From Candidatus Edwardsbacteria bacterium (GTDB lineage Bacteria > Edwardsbacteria > AC1 > EtOH8): 64,000 nt of DNA. The stretch spans positions 32,001 through 96,000 of the forward strand of contig JAVHLB010000005.1 of NCBI GenBank assembly GCA_031082425.1, written 5' to 3'. Of the stretch, positions 6,958 through 13,505 are shown piece after piece. The notes under the pieces were generated by a model. The model did no database searches. It was not told where the DNA came from and saw only the letters and a list, made by a program, of their open reading frames with translations. Position 1 is the first letter of the stretch. Every line of letters starts with the position of its first letter. The translations under genes were made by a program, and so were the position numbers.

Positions 6958-8457
6958 ATGACAAAAACCGAAACCGCCCTCCACTCAATCGCCCTGGCCG
7001 ACCTGCATTACACCCCCGACCGCCGGGACATGGGCGACCTGAAAGCCCTGGCCGCCAGCATCAAAGCCCACGGCCTGCAAGTGCCGTTGGTGATAACGCT
7101 GCCGCCCCAACCATGCAACCCCGGAGAAGGCTTTATCGTCCTCGACGGCCGCCGCCGCCTCGAGGCCGCCAAGATCGCCGGACTTCCCTCCCTCCCATGC
7201 ATCGTGGCCGAAGACAGCAACCCGGACATCAGCCTGATCCTGAACACCCACCGGCTGAACCTCTCCCCCCTGGAGATGCTGGACAGCATCAAGGCCCTGA
7301 TCGGGCCAGATGCGATGGCAAATGGATACTGGACACCGGAGACTGTGAAGGCCATCGCCGCCAAGGTCAACCTGTCCGTCGACGACACCCTGAAACTGCT
7401 GACCCTCAACCGCTGCGGGGAAAACATCAAGGAGCTGGTGCATTCCAAAAAGCTGACCCTGGCCACCGCCATCCTGTCCGTCAACCTGAATGAGAAGCAG
7501 GCGGCCGAGTTCGCCACATTCTGCCTCGACAACCGCCCCAGCTACCGGGATGCCAAACGCTGGCTGGTGAATAACAAGGTAACGAAAAGACTGTCCGATG
7601 CCGAGTTCGATACCAAGGGCTGCAAGGATTGCCAGTTCAACGGCGATCGCAGCCCGGCCCTGTTCGACCAGGCCGAGCTGGGAGAAAAAGAAGCGTGGTA
7701 TCGGGATCAGGGTTCATGTTTCAACCCGGAGTGCTACAAGAAAAAGCTGGCCGACTTCAACGATGGCATGAAGCTGAAGGCCCAAAAGCTGGGTCTGAAG
7801 AAGGCGGGCATCTCCACCCAGAACCGCTGGAGCATGGACGGCCTGGTCAAGTTCGAGGAAGCCGCCCGGATCGACCCGGAGAAATGCCCCGACTGCAAGC
7901 TGGTGAAGTGGTGCCGTGGCCAGGACACCAAGGGGAAGTATGTCCTCTACTGCCCCACCCAGTGCCCGAACATCAAACAGCCCAAGGGCAAAAAGGCAGA
8001 AGCGGAACGCCCCGGCCATGTCAGCGTCCGGAAGAAGCTGGAGAAGAATATTCCTCTCACCCCTGGGGAGAAAAAGGACGTGATCAAACAGCACCGGGAG
8101 GAGATTGCCGCCAAGCTGGCCGGGGACGTGCTGGAGCAGAACATCAAAAAGGTCTCGGCCCTGAACCTGATCAAGATGATCCTGATGCACCAGCCGGGGA
8201 TCGCCGAGAAAAAACTGGCGCAGTTTCAGGCGGCAAAGCTGGACGACCTAAAGCCGGAATTGATCCAGCTGTTGGAAGATTCGGCGGAGAACTATAACAG
8301 CCAGATGACGAATACGCTGGCGAACAACCAGGCCATGTATACCCTGGCCACCGGCAAGGCCCTGGACATGGCGGCGGTGGACGAAGCCCTGCCGGAGAAT
8401 ATCAAGGCCCTGCTGCCGGGGAACCAGGAGAAAAAGATCAAGAAGGGCAAGAAATGA
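6958..8457 (+). CDS. ParB-like phage protein with Cys-rich C-terminal part (499 aa)
   Basis: Residues about 10-100 form a ParB N-terminal domain. It contains KALAASIKAHGLQVPLVI and the family's arginine motif as DGRRRLEAAKIAG, the CTP-binding and nuclease-like site in this superfamily. A helical region with a likely helix-turn-helix follows (to about residue 200). Two Cys clusters come next: GCKDCQFN with CFNPEC, then CPDCKLVKWC with CPTQCPN. The C-terminus is helical and basic. Similar proteins in phages and plasmids take part in DNA maintenance or regulation. No ParA partner is visible. AAAAAGGAG precedes the ATG, and the stop overlaps the next gene (ATGA). Confidence 0.8.
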   Translation: MTKTETALHSIALADLHYTPDRRDMGDLKALAASIKAHGLQVPLVITLPPQPCNPGEGFIVLDGRRRLEAAKIAGLPSLPCIVAEDSNPDISLILNTHRLNLSPLEMLDSIKALIGPDAMANGYWTPETVKAIAAKVNLSVDDTLKLLTLNRCGENIKELVHSKKLTLATAILSVNLNEKQAAEFATFCLDNRPSYRDAKRWLVNNKVTKRLSDAEFDTKGCKDCQFNGDRSPALFDQAELGEKEAWYRDQGSCFNPECYKKKLADFNDGMKLKAQKLGLKKAGISTQNRWSMDGLVKFEEAARIDPEKCPDCKLVKWCRGQDTKGKYVLYCPTQCPNIKQPKGKKAEAERPGHVSVRKKLEKNIPLTPGEKKDVIKQHREEIAAKLAGDVLEQNIKKVSALNLIKMILMHQPGIAEKKLAQFQAAKLDDLKPELIQLLEDSAENYNSQMTNTLANNQAMYTLATGKALDMAAVDEALPENIKALLPGNQEKKIKKGKK

Positions 8458-8930
8458 ACCTTAAAAACTACACCTCTTCCGTGCCGGCCGATCGCTCGAT
8501 CTCATACATCGAGCGGTCGCTGGCCCTGGCCGGAGCCAGAAATATCAACAAGGAATACCGCCCCGGGACCGATCAGGTCGAGGCCCTCATGTTTCAGATG
8601 GAGATCAGGGACGGGAAATCGAACCGGCTTATCCCGATGATTTTTAAGCTCCCGGTCCATGTCGAGGAGGTATTCAAGGTGATGTATCAGGAGGTCCGAC
8701 GGCCACGGCCGGAGACCGAGAAGCGGATCCGCGATCAGTCCCACCGGACCGCCTGGAAGATCCTCCATGACTGGGTATCCGTCCAGGTAACCATGATCCG
8801 GCTGGAGCAGGCCGCCCCCCTGGAGATATTCCTGCCATACGCCTGGGATCCGGCCAAGAATAAAACCTTTTTCCAGCACGTCCAGGACGGCGGGTTTAAG
8901 CTGCTGCCTGGTCCGGTGGAAAGTAAATGA
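8454..8930 (+). CDS. Hypothetical phage protein (158 aa)
   Basis: Start and previous stop overlap (ATGA), so it is probably translated together with the ParB-like gene. The middle matches a layout seen in small phage proteins of unknown function that follow ParB-like or replication genes: RIRDQSHRTAWKILHDWV, then QVTMIRLEQ and EIFLPYAWD. No catalytic motif can be pointed to. Function unknown. Confidence 0.6.
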   Translation: MNLKNYTSSVPADRSISYIERSLALAGARNINKEYRPGTDQVEALMFQMEIRDGKSNRLIPMIFKLPVHVEEVFKVMYQEVRRPRPETEKRIRDQSHRTAWKILHDWVSVQVTMIRLEQAAPLEIFLPYAWDPAKNKTFFQHVQDGGFKLLPGPVESK

Positions 8931-8967
8931 ACCAACAGGCCCATAAATATTAATTGAAGGAGGAACC

Positions 8968-9261
8968 ATGAAACTTACTCTCAAATCCCTCGAGGCTAAC
9001 TGGAAACGGCTGTCCGTCAAAAAAACACTCTCAGGCAACGATGCCCTGGAGGCCGTCAAGCAAAACGGCTACTTCCTGCGCTACGTCAAGGAGCAGACCC
9101 CCGAGGTGTGTCTGGAGGCCGTCAAGCAAAACGGCTACTCCCTGCGGTACGTCAAGGAGCAGACCCCCGAGGTGTGTCTGGAGGCCGTCAAGCAAAACGG
9201 CGACTCCCTGCAGTACGTCGAAGAACATATATTTGCTATGGAGATAACTATGACTGAATAA
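8968..9261 (+). CDS. DUF4116-type repeat protein (97 aa)
   Basis: AAGGAGGAACC precedes ATG 8968. After about 27 residues there are two and a half copies of a 22-residue unit, AVKQNGYxLRYVKEQTPEVC, typical of DUF4116 proteins, which are usually longer. The function of the family is not known; it is frequent in large phages and some bacteria. It is the last gene of the rightward cluster and is followed by a terminator. The copies are almost identical at DNA level, so the gene has changed length recently. Confidence 0.75.
   Translation: MKLTLKSLEANWKRLSVKKTLSGNDALEAVKQNGYFLRYVKEQTPEVCLEAVKQNGYSLRYVKEQTPEVCLEAVKQNGDSLQYVEEHIFAMEITMTE
9049..9240 (+). repeat. 66-bp tandem repeat inside the DUF4116 gene
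   Basis: GAGGCCGTCAAGCAAAACGG recurs at 9049, 9115 and 9181, a period of exactly 66 bp (22 codons). The first two units differ by only a few bases; the third is partial. The repeat explains the protein repeat and is not a CRISPR array, because the units abut without spacers. Confidence 0.85.
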
Positions 9262-9323
9262 TCACCGCTGGCAGTGCCGTGCAGTCCGCACCCCATAAAT
9301 GGAAACGTGAAATTGAACAGCAA

Positions 9324-9352
9324 AAAACCCCCGGATCTCTCCGGGGGTTTTA
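9324..9352. terminator. Bidirectional intrinsic terminator between convergent phage clusters
   Basis: CCCCCGGA and TCCGGGGG form an 8-bp GC-rich stem with a 4-nt loop, flanked by an A-run on the left and a T-run on the right. It lies between the end of the rightward genes (9261) and the end of the leftward genes (9432). Confidence 0.85.
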
Positions 9353-9372
9353 AGATGGTCTTTTAAGGAGGT

Positions 9373-9408
9373 CCCTCTCCCATCGGGGAGGGACTAGGGA
9401 GGGGTCCC
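9373..9408 (+). repeat. GC-rich palindromic dispersed repeat, copy 4 (forward, intergenic)
   Basis: CCCTCTCCC/GGGGAGGG hairpin with the tail AGGGAGGGGTCCC, between the terminator and the last late gene. Confidence 0.8.
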
Positions 9409-9431
9409 TTTTACCGGGACAGCGGAAGGCG

Positions 9432-10031
9432 TCACCTGAAATACAAACTATAGGCAATGCCTACCCTCCACGGATTTTCCCCATCCTTCCAATTATACCC
9501 CACCTTGGGCAGCAACCTCAGCTCCTTCTCCCCGAACCTCAGCTTGGGCCAAATATAGGCCTCCTCGGGCTTCCAGGGCCACGCCATGGGCCCGTTCACC
9601 TCCCCGCCCAGCCCAAGACCCAGCCAATGGTCATATCGCGGCCCCTGGGCCTCCCTGGAGGCCTTCAGCAGCATATTGGTGCTATCCTGCCATTCCTGGT
9701 AGATCCTGGTCTGCCGCTCGGTGGCTTCGGTCTGCCGGCGCACCGCCTCGGTAAAGGTGGTATAGTCCGTCACGGTCTTCTCCTCGGTCACCGAGGTGTC
9801 CCGCTTTCCCGGGCCGGTCACCGTCACTGTGGTGGTGCTGCTGGTGATCTTCCCCGTCTCCTTCCCGGTCTCGGTGCTGGTGGTGGTGCTGGAATCCTTC
9901 TCCGCCGTCTCGGTGGTCCCGGACCCTGCCGCCACGCTGGTGGTTACTGCCGGCGCTCCGGGCTTCACAAAGTACATCACGCTGGCGCCCAGGGTCAGCC
10001 CCAGCAAGAATGCTAAAAGTATGTTTTTCAT
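9432..10031 (-). CDS. Membrane-anchored protein, spanin-like candidate (199 aa)
   Basis: One N-terminal membrane segment (ILLAFLLGLTLGASVMYFV) is followed by a long Ser/Thr/Glu-rich stretch and a helical region (about residues 85-130). A C-terminal beta-rich part ends in GIAYSLYFR, like a small barrel. AAGGGCAA precedes the ATG. The N-in, C-out layout and the position after the endolysin and holin-like genes recall Rz-type inner spanins, but the length and beta-rich end are atypical. The assignment is by context only. Confidence 0.5.
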   Translation of the reverse strand: MKNILLAFLLGLTLGASVMYFVKPGAPAVTTSVAAGSGTTETAEKDSSTTTSTETGKETGKITSSTTTVTVTGPGKRDTSVTEEKTVTDYTTFTEAVRRQTEATERQTRIYQEWQDSTNMLLKASREAQGPRYDHWLGLGLGGEVNGPMAWPWKPEEAYIWPKLRFGEKELRLLPKVGYNWKDGENPWRVGIAYSLYFR

Positions 10032-10037
10032 TTGCCC

Positions 10038-10334
10038 TTATCTCCTAAAAATGAATGATAAAATTACGAACAACAACAGCAGCCCGCTGTTGAGATAGTT
10101 CCAGATGATCTTCGGGGTATTCCTTATGGATTTCAGGGAGCTCTCCACGGTCTTCCGCCAATCCTTTATCTCCTCGATCTCCCAAACCAAACAGCCCTTC
10201 ACGTCCCCGTTGCCGAAGATCCTTTTGCATACCTTGTCCAGCTTCTCGTCGTTGGCGTCCAGCTTGGGGATCACCTTGCTGTCCAGGGCCTCTTCGATCA
10301 TATCACGGAGCTCTTCCCTCTCTGCTGCTGTCAT
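10038..10334 (-). CDS. Tail-anchored coiled-coil protein, XhlA/holin-associated candidate (98 aa)
   Basis: The N-terminal 70 residues are helical and charged (REELRDMIEEALDSKVIP, NDEKLDKVCKRIF). A single membrane helix ends the protein (SGLLLLFVILSFIFRR). This architecture matches phage XhlA-like hemolysin or holin partners. It sits between a holin-like gene and the spanin candidate, with only short gaps. AGGG precedes the ATG. Confidence 0.55.
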   Translation of the reverse strand: MTAAEREELRDMIEEALDSKVIPKLDANDEKLDKVCKRIFGNGDVKGCLVWEIEEIKDWRKTVESSLKSIRNTPKIIWNYLNSGLLLLFVILSFIFRR

Positions 10335-10338
10335 GGCC

Positions 10339-10734
10339 CTATCCCTCTGGTTTTATGTCAGGTTGTTCTTCCCCGGCTTTTTTGGCCGCCAATTTCTCGG
10401 CGGCCTTCATGCCCTTGTTCCATAGGCTATCGGCGATATATCCTATGGCCGACATGAACACTCCGTAACCTATCCCGGAGAATGCCGCCAGCTTCTCATA
10501 ATTGACAGCCCAGCCCTTCATTCCCAGCCAGATGATAAAAATGAAAGAGAACAAAAAACAAGACAAAATAAACCTAATTTTTCGGCTCCGATAGTATGCC
10601 TTAAATGCCTCTTCGCTTTCCCCTTCATCCGGCGTTTGTGTTACAAAATCCGATAGCAGATGCGCAAAAGCTCCCGCTATTCCCAGCAAATAGAATCCCA
10701 ATACGGCCAGAATTTTGATTAAAAGCGCAGTCAT
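10339..10734 (-). CDS. Holin-like membrane protein (131 aa)
   Basis: Three hydrophobic segments are visible (about residues 5-27, 52-71 and 82-104), separated by short charged loops, with a charged C-terminal tail (KAAEKLAAKKAGEE). AAAAGGAGATC precedes the ATG. The topology and neighbours (endolysin upstream, coiled-coil tail-anchored protein downstream) suggest a class I-like holin, which would form the membrane lesion that times lysis. No specific holin family signature is recognised. Confidence 0.6.
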   Translation of the reverse strand: MTALLIKILAVLGFYLLGIAGAFAHLLSDFVTQTPDEGESEEAFKAYYRSRKIRFILSCFLFSFIFIIWLGMKGWAVNYEKLAAFSGIGYGVFMSAIGYIADSLWNKGMKAAEKLAAKKAGEEQPDIKPEG

Positions 10735-10794
10735 TGTTGATCTCCTTTTTAATGATTTATTATTGTTGTATTATCATATTGTAGAGGCGTGGTG

Positions 10795-10855
10795 CCCTCG
10801 CCCAGGGTGGGGTCCTCCCTCTCCAAATGCGTTTGTAGAGGGGCGGGGTGAGGTC
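10795..10855 (+). repeat. GC-rich palindromic dispersed repeat, copy 5 (forward)
   Basis: A fragment (CCCAGGGTGGGGTCC) is followed by a full unit, CCCTCTCC, loop, GAGGGGCGGGGTGAGGTC. It occupies the gap between the holin-like and endolysin genes and touches the endolysin stop codon. Confidence 0.85.
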
Positions 10856-11324
10856 ATATCACCTCAAACAGCCTGTATATTCCGGCAAAGCGGGTCCCAA
10901 AGTGCGCCATCACATCATCCAGGCTGGTGATGCATACCATGCTGTAGGGGCGGCCCCGGGCTTCTATCAGCATCGGCCAGCCAAAGGGAGCCATCGAGCC
11001 GATCGCCATCATCACATGGCCGATCCGGGCCATGTCCTTGTCCCAAAGGAATACCAGGTCGCCGGGCTGAATGTCCTTGGATAGCGGGTATGGGATCTGC
11101 TTGCCGTTCTTTTCGCAGTATTCCCGCTGGGCCGCTGCGCCGTCCGGCAGGGGTATCTGTGGGTAGTCGTTGTAAAGCCGCTCGGTTGTTTCGGAGCAGT
11201 CCAGATCCCGGGCATTCTCCAGATCGCCGGGCTTTACTTCAGCCCCCAGGCGGTAGGGTGTGCCGATCTTGTCCCTGGCCGCCAGAGCCATCCGGTCCCG
11301 GAGCTGTGGGGTAATCTTCACCAT
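10854..11324 (-). CDS. NlpC/P60-type endolysin (156 aa)
   Basis: The catalytic Cys is in LDCSETTERLY (about residue 43) and the His in GHVMMAIG (about residue 103), followed by EARGRP, which supplies the third polar residue. The motif PGDLVFLWD before the His is typical of NlpC/P60 peptidases, which cut peptide stems of peptidoglycan. The protein has only this domain, with no signal peptide, so it would need the holin. I chose the ATG at 11324 because AAGGAAGG lies 6 nt upstream; a GTG at 11330 would be too close to it. Confidence 0.85.
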   Translation of the reverse strand: MVKITPQLRDRMALAARDKIGTPYRLGAEVKPGDLENARDLDCSETTERLYNDYPQIPLPDGAAAQREYCEKNGKQIPYPLSKDIQPGDLVFLWDKDMARIGHVMMAIGSMAPFGWPMLIEARGRPYSMVCITSLDDVMAHFGTRFAGIYRLFEVI

Positions 11325-11424
11325 ATTCACCTTCCTTTAATTCCTTGGTTATCTGGCCGGAGATTACCCCCGGCATAAATCCCAGCACGCCCACCACGAC
11401 CAGAACAAAAGCGATTGCGGCCAT
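11239..11424 (-). CDS. Small membrane protein overlapping the endolysin start (61 aa)
   Basis: AAGGAGAAAGTA precedes the ATG at 11424, and a strong membrane helix follows (IAFVLVVVGVLGFMPGVI). The last about 28 codons overlap the endolysin gene out of frame, and that part is Gly/Pro-rich and low in information. The start overlaps the upstream stop as TAATG. The N-terminal half is convincing; the long overlap makes the C-terminal half doubtful. A holin, antiholin or lysis-inhibitor role would fit the position. Confidence 0.45.
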   Translation of the reverse strand: MAAIAFVLVVVGVLGFMPGVISGQITKELKEGEYGEDYPTAPGPDGSGGQGQDRHTLPPGG

Positions 11425-11558
11425 TACTTTCTCCTTATAAACCCCTGTATCAGGCAGTTTGCGGCCAGGCTGACGAACGAAAACATTACCGGGTTGACCC
11501 ATCTGGCATCGTTGTCCGCAAGGCTTTTGTCGTTCCGCTTATCCCACCACTTGCTCAT
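11424..11558 (-). CDS. Micro-protein with one membrane segment (44 aa)
   Basis: The ATG is at 11558 and the TAA at 11424-11426 shares a base with the next ATG (TAATG). The protein starts MSKWWDKRNDKSLADND and ends with a hydrophobic stretch and basic tail (FSFVSLAANCLIQGFIRRK). The Trp/Asp start followed by a hydrophobic end resembles small DUF-type phage proteins found just before lysis genes. No strong ribosome-binding site is visible. Confidence 0.5.
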   Translation of the reverse strand: MSKWWDKRNDKSLADNDARWVNPVMFSFVSLAANCLIQGFIRRK

Positions 11559-11576
11559 TATGCACCATATAAATAT

Positions 11577-12944
11577 TCACGGTTTCAAAACAACCCACGC
11601 CCCGCCCAAGTAACAGAGCAGACTATCGGTCGTAGTGTCTCCATCAATAGCTATAATATCACCAAGAGCCGGTGTAGCTGGTCGTGTCCCCTTGGCATAG
11701 GGAGTAAAGCCCTGAATGTATGGCTGCGTTCGGCTGTCAACCGCTTTGCCACGGAAATTTAATGTATCGGCACACCACCCATCGGAACTATCTGGTGCAG
11801 TATATACTCCATTTTGGCCAATCCATACTCCACCATTGCCATACAAAGTTATTCCTGTTTTATTCCCACCCTGCAACCAAGCACGACCATTTGCAAAAAG
11901 AGAACCAAAATATATATCACCATTACCACGATAGATTCCTGTATTCGCATGAACGATACTACCAACCTGAACAATATTTGTTGCATTTACTGTATCTACA
12001 TAAGCAGCATTCCACGCATTGCCCGATGCACCGAGGGAGCCGGTGCCGGAAGTAAGGGGAAGGACAAGATTTGACCGCACACCGCTATCACCATAAAACC
12101 AATGCCCGCCCGGAGCATTTACTTCAAACGCCCGTTTGTGGGATGTGGTATGGAACGCCAGCCAGCTATCGCAGTTTATAGCAACGGTAGAGGTGTCTTG
12201 GCTGCGTATAATCGTAGCCGTAAGGCCGGTCGCTCCCGGCGCATTAATAGTAATATAACTGCCAAGGGCTGTAGCATTAGCGGCTCGCACTGAATCGTAT
12301 GTCCCGAAAATGTTAGATAGGTTTCCGTCTGCCTTGCTGTGATTGGCAACAGTGATAACGTTGTCCCCGTTTATCGTATCTCCACTGCCAACAACAACCG
12401 AGCCGACCCCTTGTAAATATCCCTTGTTCCCGATAAGAACATGCCCGTCAGAACCGGGCCGGGATGTGTTATAAAATCCAGCATCAAAGCTATTGCACCC
12501 ATACCCGGTGTTGCCCGTTCCGACAACCGTTATCCCATCCGTGCATGTTGAGCCGTCCCAAACCACATTGTTATTGGTTCCAAAAAGGAACGTTTGCGAC
12601 GCCTGATGTATTCTGTTATACATGCCAAAAATGGCCGATGAAGAAGATACTCCGCCAAGTTGATTATTGATGCCAACAACAGCGGCCCTGGCCGAGCTAT
12701 TACTGTCAGCTATGCCAATACATATTCCGCTGTCGGACAGTGCGGCACCAACTGGGTTGCCAATAAACTCCCCGCCGTAATATTTCCAGGCATACACCCT
12801 CGCCCAGCGATAACTGTCAAGTCCCAAATAATAGACATTATCGATAGAAGGGTAATAATTTCCCGCAGTCGTTTGATCTGGGATCCAGGCCAGCGCCGTT
12901 CCGGCCATCAGCAGAATTGCCAAGAATAAAGCTATCTTTTTCAT
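11577..12944 (-). CDS. Fibre/receptor-binding-like protein with a signal peptide (455 aa)
   Basis: A clear Sec signal opens the protein (KKIALFLAILLMAGTALA). The body is Gly/Asn/Ser-rich with many short beta repeats (for example VVGTGNTGYGC, LIGNKGYLQGVGSVVVGSG). Near residues 300-330 comes a segment typical of tail fibres and trimeric adhesins, GTGSLGASGNAWNAAYVDTVNA. The C-terminus ends in GDIIAIDGDTTTDSLLCYLGGAWVVLKP, like the end of many tail-fibre or spike proteins. The position after the nozzle and polyvalent genes also fits a fibre. A Sec signal is not expected on a virion fibre, so it may be a surface protein made during infection or lysogeny. Confidence 0.6.
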   Translation of the reverse strand: MKKIALFLAILLMAGTALAWIPDQTTAGNYYPSIDNVYYLGLDSYRWARVYAWKYYGGEFIGNPVGAALSDSGICIGIADSNSSARAAVVGINNQLGGVSSSSAIFGMYNRIHQASQTFLFGTNNNVVWDGSTCTDGITVVGTGNTGYGCNSFDAGFYNTSRPGSDGHVLIGNKGYLQGVGSVVVGSGDTINGDNVITVANHSKADGNLSNIFGTYDSVRAANATALGSYITINAPGATGLTATIIRSQDTSTVAINCDSWLAFHTTSHKRAFEVNAPGGHWFYGDSGVRSNLVLPLTSGTGSLGASGNAWNAAYVDTVNATNIVQVGSIVHANTGIYRGNGDIYFGSLFANGRAWLQGGNKTGITLYGNGGVWIGQNGVYTAPDSSDGWCADTLNFRGKAVDSRTQPYIQGFTPYAKGTRPATPALGDIIAIDGDTTTDSLLCYLGGAWVVLKP

Positions 12945-12971
12945 TTTATCATTCCTTTAATTACAGTTCTT

Positions 12972-13469
12972 TTACCGGTCCACGGTCAGCAGCTGCCAGA
13001 TCTTCAAACCCTGCAGGGTATCCGGTCCGGCATTGGTGGCAATGCCCCTCAAAAAATTCACCCGGGGAATATTGCTGGTCATGTCGTACACCCGTTCGCA
13101 GTAATTTCCGGCACTATGGTTTATCAAAGTGTCGGTAAAGGCTATGCTGTCGGTAAAGCCGTAGGCGCTAAACCCGTACAGCGGCCGGTTCGAGCCCTGC
13201 AGCTTAAAGATCACTATGGCCGTGTCCTTGTTGCTGGCCTGCTTCAGGCTGTCCCAGTAGCTCAAGCTGTAGCCTCCCCACTGGGCGAACGGGATCACCT
13301 GTAGGGTGCAGGCCTGGCCGGGGCTAAGGCTTATCGTCACGTCCATCTCCGGCCGGATGGGCTTTTTTATCTGCATCACGGCATAATCGTTCGATACCAT
13401 GATGTTCTGGCCCATCCCCGCGGCGGCCGCCAGGGCCAGCAGCGTGATCAAGATAACTATCCGTTTCAT
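12972..13469 (-). CDS. Exported hypothetical protein of the late cluster (165 aa)
   Basis: AAAGGAGAGAAC precedes the ATG. The N-terminus is a signal peptide (KRIVILITLLALAAAAGMG). The mature protein is beta-rich (IMVSNDYAVMQIKKPI, DVTISLSPGQACTLQVIPF, TAIVIFKLQGSNRPLY), suggesting a compact beta sandwich. It lies between the fibre-like gene and the giant polyvalent gene and is probably co-transcribed with them. No family recognised. Confidence 0.6.
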   Translation of the reverse strand: MKRIVILITLLALAAAAGMGQNIMVSNDYAVMQIKKPIRPEMDVTISLSPGQACTLQVIPFAQWGGYSLSYWDSLKQASNKDTAIVIFKLQGSNRPLYGFSAYGFTDSIAFTDTLINHSAGNYCERVYDMTSNIPRVNFLRGIATNAGPDTLQGLKIWQLLTVDR

Positions 13470-13505
13470 GTTCTCTCCTTTGGTTTTGATTTGATATTTG
13501 ATGAT

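Noticed and set aside
9049..9240. Possible CRISPR array
   Set aside because: Units of 66 bp abut directly without spacers and translate into DUF4116 repeats.
1..9261. Integrase, repressor or replication genes of the prophage
   Set aside because: None recognised. The ParB-like protein is not a replication initiator, and the missing functions probably lie left of the window.
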